In this document: positions 45,507 to 55,355 of the stretch, in pieces | Numbering within the stretch: position 1 is the first letter of the stretch | Layout of the letters: each line of letters starts with the position of its first letter | Source of the DNA: Chromera velia | Lineage: Eukaryota; Sar; Chromeraceae | DNA: 55,355 bases | Direction of reading: 5' to 3' | Assembly: GCA_018398765.1 (NCBI GenBank) | Contig: JAHBMJ010005279.1 | Location: 6,579-61,933 of the forward strand | Notes under the pieces: model-generated | Told to the model about the DNA's origin: nothing | The model's input: only the letters and a program-made list of their open reading frames with translations | The model's database searches: none | Position numbers and translations under genes: made by a program

Positions 45507-48193
45507 GCTACTTGCATGAGATACGGAGGTCATACAAATGCATCGGAACTCACAAAGAGTGGAACTCTTCGTTTTTTCAGTCACAGTATGGTCGCACCTG
45601 CAATGATGGACAGCAGACATGTGGTAAATCATGGTACACGAACACGTCCGGCAGCAGCTGACAACAGTAAAACCGTTCTTAAAGGCCATTCCTTCACGTC
45701 TCTTAATCAAAGGTGAGGGGGGAAACAAACTTGAGAACGAGAGGCCCGTTTTTGTTGTTGCTGTTTTGGTTCGATTACAGAGAATCAGGAAAATCAAGTT
45801 CTACATCTTTTCTTCGATGAGACGCGACATTTTGTTTGGCTTGTATGCGCCTGAAATATACGTGTTCTTCAACACCAGACAGACTTGTGATGAAAAAACA
45901 AATAAGTTCACAAAGTGAGAAAAGTGGTCGAAAGGAGAGAGAAAGATAGAAAGTGCAAGACTCCCTCACCTATAAAAGATGCCCATTTGAATTGTGGTGG
46001 ATCGAAGTTTAAGACTGCGACTGCCCTGCATTCATTTGGTAATTTAAGGCAAAGCATGCAAACTATGAAAAAGGGAGCCGCTATTCTTAAAGAGCAAGAA
46101 GGGAAACTCAGCAGTCAAAGAAAGAAGACAGATCGAAAAAAGAAAATCACAGCGCAGGAGGGGGATGACAAAACAAAAGTTAGAACAAAAGCAACACACT
46201 ATGACATAAAAGAGAGACTAGCAGAGCCAAGTGAGACGCTGGTACTATATCTGAAAAATATAAGGAACAGAATGGAGAACACCCACCTTCAAAGGAGCTG
46301 ACAGCCCCAATCACGGGAGGACAGTTCACGTTGACCATCGTCAAATGGCGGATGGCTTTCAGAGCTCTCACTTTTGGAGTCGCCGTGGGGAAGGCAGACG
46401 TAGTTAGGGATCGAGAAGCCTAGCTGGAACTGAAGACCTGCAGATATGGAAAGATGAAGTCTATGTTCTCAATGATAAAGACATCGACAGTGGCAGATCA
46501 AGAGTCCGAGCGAGCACCGTTAATAACCAGAAATGGAAAACACCATGAAACGTGCAGCCACTGAGGGAGCATAAAAGTCGTACGTAAGTCAAAACAAAAA
46601 AACGAAACCACACAAACAGAGAGAAAATACAAACAAGATGAACACCTACAAATGAATAATCAAATAAACAAGGGATGGATGGACAACTTGATTCAGAATG
46701 ACCAATGGAATAAAATATAGGGCACGAGAGATGCAAAGTAAGACAAATGCGTCGATAAAAAGACCAAATGTATGACCCCTTAAATACTGAACACGGATGA
46801 ATAAAAACAAAACACCTACACATCCACGCATCCTCACACTCATTCATCCACTTACCCGCACCTATATATACAAGCCCTCCCTGGGGCAGCACCACACTGG
46901 CTCGGTGACTGCATGAATGAACAAAGGCAGATATAATACTGACCTGTCAGGCGCATATATTCAATGGGCCTCCGACCCCACGAGCTCCTCGTGAGCCAAG
47001 TCGCATGCGCATGTGCAGAAAAGGACCCCCAGGTAGGTGAGTTGGCCATTCATACCACCAAGACCTCCCAGGGAAGAGGTAGATTGGCCTTGTACCTGTG
47101 CTGGGCCCCTGTCCCCGGTACTAGGCCGTGTTACCTGTGCTGAGCCTCCGTCCTCAGTACCCATCCTTCACACAAACATAAATACACATTCATTCACACA
47201 CAAATAAAAGCCGCCCAAACAGAAAAACCCGGTGTTAGGCCTCCGTCTCCATCATATGTAACGGCAGCCATAGCGCCAGTGCTGGGCCTCGGAAGTCCGA
47301 CCCTAACATAGATCTTAAGATGAGCTCGATGAGAAGAAGTGAATACACTCACTTTCAACTAAAAGTTAGAGAGGAAGAAACACAAGAGGAAGCCAAATAC
47401 TATACTAAAGAAGAGAAGCAAAGTTAACAAACAGCAAAAGGTTCCTCACTTTCCTGACTTTGCTTTCTGTAAAGTACTTACATATGAATCACCCGCTCAC
47501 ATATTATGCACATTCGAATGGATAGTTCTCAGAACAAATGAGATGGGGGAGGGAGCCAGACAAATGAAATCACAGGAAAAAAACAATTCAGTGAAATTGA
47601 ATGAAATGGTGAATGGTGCAGAGGCAAATAAATCAAAGCCAGATAGCGAGAGTGCAAGAAGACAGCCTGTCAAGAAAGCACAAAGCTAACAAGTTCTTCC
47701 AAACAAAACAGAGACAGAGAAGTACAAAACGCGCACTTGCAACCAACTTGACATTGAACAGCTGAGTCACCACCTTACATTAATGGACTGACTCCTCTTC
47801 CTGAGCTTCTCCCTGTTATGTGCCAAAGATCCCCCTACAGGAAGAAAGATGAGACAAAGAAGAAGCCTTAAGTCGATAACAGGGGCCACAAGGAGGCAAT
47901 ATCGAGACCAAAAGGAGCACGAAGAACGCCACCGCCCCACGTGCAAGGGCGCGAGTAGATGACCAACTAGACGACTAAGACCGAGAAGATGGATATGAAC
48001 GAGATGAACACCACCCAGGAGATCAAAGCGATGCCGTAAAAGCAGGTGGTAGTGATGAGAAGTCACCGGAAGGAAGAGGAGGACAAAGAAGTGGATAAAA
48101 CCAATATCGGAGTGGACGAGGCTCATGGAGATGGAAAGAGGCATCGGGTTCCAGAGGAGTAAGGACAACGACGACAGGCCCTGGGGCAACGTG
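45507..48193 (+). other. Element interior without recognisable pol
   Basis: Holds scattered coding-like pieces in changing frames (for example GGQFTLTIVKWRMAFRAL near 46320-46375, and FCKVLTYESPAHILCTFEW near 47465-47525) but no catalytic signature of protease, reverse transcriptase or integrase. Around 47085-47300, phrases such as ACCTGTGCTGGGCC recur imperfectly. A 232-codon minus-strand frame (47767-48465) is Leu/Ser-rich and rests partly on a minisatellite. Confidence 0.4.
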
Positions 48194-48355
48194 GACATAG
48201 GCATCGTGATCCTTGCCATGGATGTAGGCATACTGATTCTTGCCATGGATGTAGGTATAGTGATTCTTGCCGTGGACGTAGGCATCGTGATCTTTACCAA
48301 GGATGTAGGCATAGTGATCCTTGCCGTGGATGTAGGTATAGTGATCTTTGCATCA
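48194..48355 (+). repeat. 27-bp tandem array, 6 copies
   Basis: Unit GATGTAGGCATAGTGATCCT + TGCCGTG. 27 bp is nine codons, and one plus frame reads DVGIVILAM-like repeats while one minus frame reads ARITMPTST-like repeats. The period preserves frame on both strands. Confidence 0.9.
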
Positions 48356-48399
48356 GAACATGAACGCGGAGAAAGATGAGACGGAGGTGAAGTAGACGT

Positions 48400-48700
48400 G
48401 GCGATGTAGTCTAAGAAGACGTTGGAGAATAAGGACATGGAGAGCATCTGCAAGCACAAAGACAAGGGAGACTGAGGATGACTTCAACAAGTCCAAGCAT
48501 GAGATCAACGCCGAGCTTTTCTACAGAGCACTCAACCTGACCGAAAAAATGAGGGCCTCAAAAGACAGTGGCCAACCAAAGAGTCGCTACGAAATCGAGG
48601 TCGAGCTTCCAAACAGGGACCAGACGAAGCGATTGCAGAATAGGAACGAAGTCAAAGGAGATGGAAGAACAACTCCACTTTGAAGTGAGGGAGACTTATG
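48400..48700 (+). pseudogene. Degenerate coding remnant in the element
   Basis: Coding-like stretches in adjacent frames: SKKTLENKDMESICKHKDKG, then after a frameshift DDFNKSKHEINAELFYRALN and YEIEVELPNRDQTKRLQNRN. Charged, non-repetitive and possibly part of a former polyprotein, but no family is recognised. Confidence 0.3.
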
Positions 48701-49135
48701 AACAAGTCTTAGAGAAAACTGATGCTCCAAGGGAGAGTCGTCAAGGATGCATCTAGAGTGACAAACATGTTATGGTTGAATCGGAGCATCAAAAGAGGGG
48801 TCAATCATGCCATATGCTTCGTGAAAGTTCATGGAAATTTTTTCATCGAAATATTTTGATCGAAAATGAAAAACACGCCCCAGTCGAAAAATAGTACGTG
48901 TTGCATTGTACATGTTGCATTGCATGACATGTCGTACTCACAGGGCTAATAGTATAGGTCCATTTATATAAAGGACCCCGGCGTTTTCCGGGGCTATCCA
49001 ATTTTGTGGGAACTGAAGGACGTGCGAGCATGCTGGGGCCTTTTTTTTTATACTCCCGCGCGCCGCGCGCGATATCTCAAGGGGCCGTCGGTATATCAGA
49101 AAACCACAAAGGCACAGAAAGGCACGAAAAGACAT

Positions 49136-49148
49136 AGAAAGGGGCGAA
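49136..49148 (+). promoter_or_regulatory. Polypurine-tract-like site
   Basis: AGAAAGGGG followed by CGAA directly precedes the 3' LTR, the expected place for the plus-strand primer of an LTR element. Confidence 0.5.
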
Positions 49149-49257
49149 TGTTATGAGATAAGATCATGTATGAATCGAGCATAGAATCTTAATCTTAGAA
49201 AGAAGCGAATGCTATACGCTACTATATATATATATATGTACGTTATTAATACTATGC

Positions 49258-50281
49258 GAACCCCCTTTGTAGCGTGGCACTGCACATGTGTGTTAATGTG
49301 TGTAGAACATGGTGCAAGCGTGGACAAGCGCCCCGCCTTACTGCATTAACTAGAATTAAGCCGGCCTACGTGTGTGTTTTTTTGAGGCTGTGATTGAAGT
49401 AAGCGTGCACGTCGTAGCATGTGTTTTAGCCACATGAATCAGCAATCACGTTTCTGTTACATCAGCATGTAAGATCAGTCTGATAGCAAGACACCGAAAA
49501 GAGGAACAGTGATGGTCATCCCGACTGATAGACTCTCATACTGCCTAGACCACGTTCATGTAACACCCCTAACACTCTAGTAAACTTGAAACGGCGCGCT
49601 GTACGCATGCTGGGGGCGAGTGGGGTGCTTTTTGCCCCCCTTTCTGCATAGGAGACCGGCGCTTTTCCGTAAAAAACTCGTTCCCATAATTGGTAAGGAG
49701 TTAGAAGCTGAAACTTTGTATAAGAAGACGTTGTAACGATAGAAAAAGAACTATAAAACAGATTTTTTATATGATTTCTAGAAATATAGGCTGCCATATA
49801 AATTTTGTAAGTTTTATAGCGTTTTTTTTACTATAATAATATTCAAAACCGTTAAAAAATGGCCTCAAAATCAAAAAATTTGTATGACAGCCTATGTTTC
49901 TAGAAATGATATAAAAAATCTGTTCTATAGTTCTTTTTCTATTGTTACAACGTCTTTTTACACATTTTTTTAGCTTCTAACTCCTTACCAATTATGAAAA
50001 TGAGTTTAAAAATTTTTGCGGAAATACACCGCTTTAAGGGGGCAAAAAGCACCCCACTCACCCCCGGCATACGTACTAGCTAAGGCACGGCCAGACTTGA
50101 AACGCCTCAGTGCGCCGCAAGCACAGCTTAACTTAAAGATAACGTACCGCAGACGTGGCTAAAATAAAGTATACTTGATATTTTTTGTGGAAGGCACAGA
50201 CACTCTTGAAAGAACCGTGCCGTATGCGTGGCCAGCATTAAAAAATTCATTTCAAGACAGACTGGAGTGTCAAGGGGGTTG
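49258..50281. mobile_element. Nested inverted-repeat (MITE-like) insertion
   Basis: 1,024 bp starting GAACCCCCTTTG and ending CAAGGGGGTTG, i.e. ~10-bp imperfect terminal inverted repeats. CTATGC occurs on both sides (49252-49257 and 50282-50287) as a probable 6-bp target duplication. No transposase frame. Its left arm is related to the repeat at 35530-35705. A large palindrome fills its centre. Confidence 0.7.
49601..50076. repeat. 476-bp palindrome (~205-bp arms)
   Basis: Left arm 49601-49806 and right arm 49876-50076 are reverse complements at roughly 80% identity by eye, with outermost ends GTACGCATGC and GCATACGTAC. The loop is about 70 bp. The arms include GAGTGGGGTGCTTTTTGCCC and its complement. 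It could fold as one long hairpin in DNA or RNA. Possibly a second foldback element inside the first. Confidence 0.85.
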
Positions 50282-50776
50282 CTATGCACTACCTAAATGC
50301 GCTACTTAAGCACAGCTAGAAAGAAAATAGAAATTAAATGAATTAGTTGTAGTTTAAAGTAATACTAAGCAAAAGAGAATTGTGCGCATCGCTCACCTTT
50401 ATGACCTAGTAGTTAATATACAACACTAATAAGCTAGTTAACAAGCAACAAATTAATATAGGTTCAAGCCTTGCTATCTCTTTTTTAAGAATCAAAAAAA
50501 GAAGATGCATGACGTTAACGTCTTGTATCATACAGATATTGGCCTGTACATATCGCAATTTGATCGAACTCAAATGAAAGACTTCCAAAAGACTTACTAA
50601 AAGACTACAATAAAATTAAAACGATCGTCGAATCACAAGAAATCTCCATGTTTTTGATATGGATCGAGTCTGGCACTGGAGATCAACCTGAACCACTTCA
50701 GCAACATCAAGCCCTAAAGACCCTTGAACCTCTATAAGCACTCACCAGCGCCGACCCCTCTAAATAGAACTTAACA

Positions 50777-51253
50777 ATGCATAGAGCCGTATGTATGCGC
50801 GGCTGGGTTAGGTTAATTAACCTAGTTGGGCGGAACTTACAAGCAATGATGGATGAACTCCCCTGTCAAACTTGGCTTACTAACTTACAAGCAGCTTCAT
50901 CATATGATGATATGATAGAAAGTATCTTGTTAATTATTATTAATTAAGCAATTTTAAAAGCTGCTAACTGGTTCATCATGTTTGACCGCAGTGACCGGGA
51001 TAATACAAAACCGTGTATACTGATCATAAGAATGCTAAAGTATGTTAGAGTACACTTTGGAGATTACTTAGAATTAGGTAAATTTATGTAGATTTGATTT
51101 TCTTAAAAAATACTGTACGTAGTTAAACGTATTCCGGCTGAGGGGTGGTCGTTAGGGTGGTTGAGACTCGAGAGAGCAGAGGTTTGAAGCACCAAACTGG
51201 CACCTTTTCAGGAGAGCTTCTAGATATCTCAGAGAGGCAAATCAAGGGGCATA
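50777..51253. other. Spacer after the LTR element
   Basis: AT-rich, no gene. Contains the counterpart (about 50838-50900) of the ACTTACAAG-containing segment near 40950-41110. Confidence 0.35.
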
Positions 51254-52118
51254 TCATAGATGGGCAAGACATTGGCCACCTGCACCATCAGTTTGAAGCG
51301 CTAGATCCACCTGAAAGGTACCTAAGTTCCCATTTTTCTTCATCAGCCCTTCAATTGCCACAACCCAGCCAGAATCATGATAAAAACGGGTCCCCTGGTA
51401 CCTACAGAAGCAGTTAGACTGAAGAAAGAGCACAAAACTATGACCAAAGGGTGTTACAACGTGCATACAAACATATAGGCACACATCTATACAGGTCTTC
51501 CAGCTTCATTTACTTTCGTTCCTAGCTTTCATTCTGCCAAAGAGGGGTTTGCAGCCGGAGGCGCTTTCCAGAGCCGGTCCATCATTGTTCCTTGCAATCC
51601 ACCAAAGATTCTCCAACCAAGACAAAAAAGTACTGTGACGGACCCAAAACATCCCCACACTTCCTAAACAATGCTCACTTGCAGTCTTAACGGCCTTTCC
51701 TGCAAGCAGGGACACGCTTCTTGCAAAATCTGCAGTGGGCTCACTCAAAAAGCTCCAGAACGAAAAAGAGCTCCACATACAGAAAGGGTCTCATCCATCG
51801 GTCTGAGGGGCACCCCAAGAAAAGTCTGCAAGTATCCAATGCAGTGACAACAGTAAATCTCAGAGACGGGCACTTCAGAGCAAATGTAAGCAACAATGGT
51901 GCCAAAAATAGGCAGAAGTCCCAACTGACCCTCCCAACGAAAACTAAAGTGCCCACTACAGACCAGATAGCAGTCATGACTAACCGAAAAGCATACCAAC
52001 GTACCAAAAGAAGTCCAGCTTCTCGAAAGGAACCACCAAAGACCGGCCACAAAGGATCCAGACCTGCAGACAACAGTGGTGGGTTGAAATTCATATTTGC
52101 CCTTCCTGGCCCATATGT
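51254..52118 (-). pseudogene. Unrecognised minus-strand gene or remnant, possibly multi-exon
   Basis: Reading leftwards: after a GTGTGCAG acceptor-like site an open stretch from 52118 (TYGPGRANMNFNPPLLSAGL) is rich in hydrophobic, membrane-like segments (RLVMTAIWSVVGTLVFVG, FLAPLLLTFALK) and ends near 51741. A second stretch in another frame follows (ADFARSVSLLAGKAVKTA ... WLENLWWIARNNDGPALE) to 51506. A third (YQGTRFYHDSGWVVAIEGLM ... LALQTDGAGGQCLAHL) spans about 51400-51254. Composition is non-repetitive and coding-like. Acceptor-like CACTGCAG and CTTGCAG lie between the first two, but I could not make the phases join, so frameshifts are possible. No family recognised. Confidence 0.4.
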
Positions 52119-54420
52119 CTGCACACAAAACCATTGTTGCGATTTCTTCTATTAAGAGCTATCTTTCCCTACTAAATGGACTTGTCTGAGTTAATATAGG
52201 CCTCCTGGCTCCTTTTGACAGGTGTTGCTTGGGTCAGCCTGGTGCACCTACACAGTCATCACCACCTATTGTTCTCTCCTCAGGCTTATCACTCCGGCTC
52301 ACTTTCTTGGCACCATTATACCCCGCATGGACCTAGATGCGATTATAGTAGAGTATAGGTCAAGCACGTACCAACACTTAGGGGGACGATAATGAGGATG
52401 GCAGGGCGGGGCGACTGACGTTATCAATCACCCCGGTAAACATATACTTTGAAATAGATGGTCATCAAATCGAATTTTTCACTTCTGTCAATAATTTCAT
52501 CGTCTATTGATTCTTTAATCCTTCCTTCCTTCTTTCTTTCTTTCTTTCCTTCCTTCTTTGCTTCCCTCTTTCCTTTATTCGTCGAGCTACTGCATGTACA
52601 CCTCCTTCCTCTTTTTTTTATGTCTTCTTCTTTGTTTCAACAGTTTCAACTTCATCTTCCATCTATTTTCCTTCCTTCGATCGGATCTGACCTGTCTTCG
52701 ACCTGTCTGCGTACATGTGCACATACGCGCATACGTATACTCAGACGGGGGTTAATTGGTTTTCATGCACGCGCGATGACAGGGGTGATATACGCGCACG
52801 GCTCTGCACTATATTTTTTAGACATGCCCGACCTATACTGGTATTGGACCCTAGACGCCTTCCTGGAGCGCTGGGTATAGAACCAATTCATTAAAATTAT
52901 TTAAGAGCTGCCAGCAGAGTGTTCTTTTCCTGGATCTTCAGCTGCTGGGATACCGTAGAAAGCCGATTTTTCATTTGCTCAATTTAAGTAAAATCGACTT
53001 TTCAGGTTGAAAGCGGCCCCGGCATGCCCCATTGCGGGTCAGTCTGGGGGTGCATAGTACGCTCCGGCCCTAAGCGCCCATAAGGGTATGCCAGGGCCGC
53101 TGGTTCAGCCCTTCGGGCCCACGAGCAAAAAGCGCCTCTAAACCCCTGCTCTCTTGGTTTTACGATGGAACTTATCGACAAACTAGGCTAGATCTGCCTC
53201 CCATACATGGGGACGCGGCATGTATGATAAAACCCTCAATCATCACTGCTTTCTCGACCACCTCTCAAGTGAGATGCGAATAATCATCAGTATAAAAAAA
53301 AACTAGCCCCAAAATGCTTAAAAACTAATTTTTAGAATAAAAAAATTTAAAAAAACTAAAAAAAAAAAAATAATAAGATATCTTATTTTCTATTTGTAGA
53401 GCCGAGCTCCCCAAAGGCGAGGCCTATTATCCATGGGACCCGGGCCATCATCCTGGTCATGGTGTGCAGGCCGCGTTGGGTATACGTTGGGGCAAGGCCA
53501 AACCAGCAAAGAGTATATGCGAGAGGCTATGGGGCACTTACAGGAAAAACTCATACGTACATGCACAAGCGATACAGAGATCGATGCTAAACGTATTGCA
53601 ATACTGTATAAAGAACAACACATTGTTATGCTCTCGTATATAAGGCCTATAGAATGGTCTACAGCCAAACAAAAACCCTACTTGAAACAGGGCAGGCGAA
53701 GCACAAACCTGCTACCAAGGGGCTGTAAGTAATTTTAAAATTAGAGGGCTGTATAAGGAGAGTCAGTGACATAGAGACTCATATGCTAGATAGTCAGACT
53801 ATGTAAATCGGTGAGTACGTCAGCCAGAGCCTGTCATTTCTCTGAGGTTCACCTGGTTAAGTCGATCTGGAAGCAGAGACTCAGAATGATTCAGATATCG
53901 TACGTTCTGAATTCTGCTGTATGCTCTGGGATGTGCATGGCTGGGGTGGCCGTATAGGCCACCAGGGTCAGAAGAGGAAAGGCTTAGGGGCCGACTAGGA
54001 CATCGTGGCCTTATAAATATAACTTGCAACTGCCTTGCCACACTCAATCTTTCCTACTGATCACTCAACTTGCCTACAGCCTAGCGTGACTACTACACTT
54101 GCCTGTTCATCACCTTTCTATACGACACGAAGAGTGTCATATATGTAGAGTTCTACTTGTTCCTTCCTTTCTGCTCAAACCATTTTAGCTAGCTCATGAT
54201 GACTCCTAAATCAGATCAATCTATTCATTTTGAGCATGCATTTGCCGTCTCCGCGTGATCGCGTGGACTTCATCGATCACGCAAGTGCCCCTCACTCGTA
54301 TCATGCCGCGGGAGCGCCTCCTGGCTCGTAGCCGCGTCCTTCTATGCATTGAGGTCCCTCATTGAACCCACAGTCACATTCACAGGCCTAACCAGATTTA
54401 CAGCTCATATTGACAACTAA
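52119..54420. other. Unassigned; short frames and repeats only
   Basis: Pyrimidine-rich CTTT/CTTC runs at 52515-52570, a GC-rich island at about 53010-53150 and A-rich runs near 53290-53390. A 99-codon frame at 53433-53732 (EKLIRTCTSDTEIDAKRIAI) looks partly coding but matches nothing I know. Confidence 0.35.
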
Positions 54421-54429
54421 GTATGACTC

Positions 54430-55110
54430 GTCAAACCTCTCGTCGAACCTTTTGTCGAACTTGTTGACGAGCTCATTGAAAGACTGCACGCAAGAGCATA
54501 GGAATGGAAGTGAAAGGAAAATTTGGATGTTTTATGAACAAAGATATGAAAACTTTTGTGAACTCTTTGGAGAGTGTGCTCCATGTTTAGTCGATCTTTT
54601 TATCAATCTTTTAGTTAATCTTTCTGTCGATCTGTCATACAACGATGGCAAAACAGGTCAAAAGCAAAATAGAATATATGAAATATAAAAGGAAATTAAG
54701 ATCTAAAAAAAAGAGACACACATAAAAGAGAAAGAACGTGTCGATCTTTTTGTTGAACTCTGGCTCAGATGGTTTTTTATGTTAGACCATCTTATGACAT
54801 TTTCGAAATTTACAAGCTTGGGGATCTTGATCCACCTTTCAAAAGAAATGAAACTTGAATCAAGAAATTTGCAATTGGTTTGTCAGACCTCAATTTCGTA
54901 TGTCGGACTTCGATTCTGTATGTCAGACTAATGACTTCCGGCGTGACTCTTAAGTTCAAGTGACTTGTCGAACCTTTAAGTTCAGTTGTCGCACTTTCAA
55001 GCTCAGTTATCGAATTAACCTTCAAGTTCAGTTGTCGAACCTTCAAGCTTGCTTGTCGAACCTGAAGGGATGTTTGTCAGACCGGCAAGGCCACTTGTCG
55101 AACTGAGTCA
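54430..55110. repeat. Degenerate TTGTCGAACCT minisatellite (~21 bp)
   Basis: TGTCGAAC or variants recur at about 20-24-bp spacing in 54966-55110 (54966, 54987, 55033, 55053, 55074, 55096), with CTTCAAGTTCAG between. More scattered GTCGAACC/GTCGATCT motifs lie at 54430-54480 and 54585-54640. Confidence 0.7.
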
Positions 55111-55254
55111 ACCCTGGTAAGGCACAGCTAGGTAGACGCCCAGCCACCCAAGGATTTGGTTCACCCAAGTAGGGAGGTCATAACACATGGTAACACCATT
55201 CTTCGAGCTCGTGGTGTTCCAACAGCAAGCAGCCTTCTGCTTTCTCTGTCTCTA

Positions 55255-55320
55255 CCAAAAGTTCCAATCAAAACAGAAGCATGCCGTGAAGCACTGTCCA
55301 GTTTCTAGTCAGACGAGTCT
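55255..55320 (+). mobile_element. Fragment related to the LTR element leader
   Basis: ACCAAAAGTTCCAATCAAAA, CAGAAGCATGCCGTGAAGCA and GTTTCTAG align in order with the repeat unit at 43534-43600 (CCAAAATTCCACACC ... CGCGAAACGCTGCT ... ATTTCTGAC). Suggests another copy of the same family begins near the window end. Confidence 0.4.
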
Positions 55321-55355
55321 TTGACTGTCTTTGCTAGAAAGCGGCTTGGAGGGCT

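Larger units (their letters stand above)
42262..50776 (+). mobile_element. Decayed LTR retrotransposon, gag only (non-autonomous type)
   Basis: Two direct repeats (42262-42945 and 49149-50776) begin TGYTATGAGATAAG and end TTAAYA, i.e. TG...CA with one change. A TGGTGACGCC primer-binding-like site follows the left repeat after 2 nt. A purine tract, AGAAAGGGG, precedes the right one. The interior holds a leader with minisatellites, a Ty3/gypsy-type gag frame and ~3.6 kb without recognisable protease, reverse transcriptase, RNase H or integrase. This layout matches gag-only elements (TR-GAG type) or a pol-deleted copy. No clean target duplication: ATGCA/ATGCAT flanks the right end and lies near the left end, offset by 2-3 bp. 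Confidence 0.75.
49149..50776 (+). repeat. 3' LTR, split by a 1-kb insertion
   Basis: LTR parts 49149-49257 and 50282-50776 match the 5' LTR. The interruption is the transposon at 49258-50281. Confidence 0.8.

Noticed and set aside
47767-48465. 232-codon minus-strand frame as a gene
   Set aside because: Leu/Ser/His-rich, partly made of the 27-bp array, inside an LTR element, with no recognisable domain.
45507-49148. Reverse transcriptase or integrase in the LTR element
   Set aside because: Reading the frames I found no YxDD-type, HHCC or DDE-like signature; a profile search would be decisive.
53010-53150. GC-rich island as a structured RNA gene
   Set aside because: Short complementary segments exist, but no match to 5S rRNA, SRP RNA, RNase P or a tRNA could be made.

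Overview
This is nuclear DNA of a eukaryote. It carries two long same-strand genes broken by many short introns (GT...AG), set among simple-sequence tracts, minisatellites and transposon debris. There is no operon structure or Shine-Dalgarno pattern. Proteins with large low-complexity inserts, TGCAG acceptors, GTC-type donors and abundant (CT)n(GT)n intron tracts would suit a repeat-rich alveolate-type alga such as the chromerid Chromera velia. That assignment is inference. A 41-base N run at 30315-30355 marks a scaffold gap.

Layout: 1-4230 is a decayed minisatellite field with one long hairpin. 4231-5744 holds two 190-bp direct repeats and the upstream region of the first gene. 5745-17703 (+) is a 14-exon gene for a MOV10/SDE3-family superfamily 1 RNA helicase (2,104 aa as modelled), with all main helicase motifs. 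17704-23495 is gene-poor and contains a 730-bp GACT-type array. 23496-35254 (+) is a 21-exon gene for a striatin-like protein (1,117 aa as modelled): N-terminal coiled coil, low-complexity middle, C-terminal WD40 repeats. In both models the exon phases close exactly.

35255-42261 is mixed repeat territory: GGTGCA arrays, a clean 53-bp tandem array, minus-strand coding fragments (one broken by a 13-bp duplication), a degenerate ~40-bp array and a SINE-like insertion. 42262-50776 looks like one decayed LTR retrotransposon. It has two LTRs, a PBS-like and a PPT-like site, two leader minisatellites and a Ty3/gypsy-type gag frame with five in-frame stops; I recognise no pol. A 1-kb inverted-repeat transposon containing a 476-bp palindrome sits inside the 3' LTR. 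50777-55355 holds a possible minus-strand gene remnant and a ~21-bp repeat field.

How it fits together: MOV10-family helicases act in RNA silencing and retroelement restriction. Striatins are the B''' regulatory subunits of PP2A in STRIPAK complexes. Nothing in the sequence ties the two genes functionally beyond shared strand and splice-site style. The most unusual signals are the skewed splice-site code, the intron tracts next to acceptors, and the gag-only LTR element whose LTRs differ almost only by transitions.
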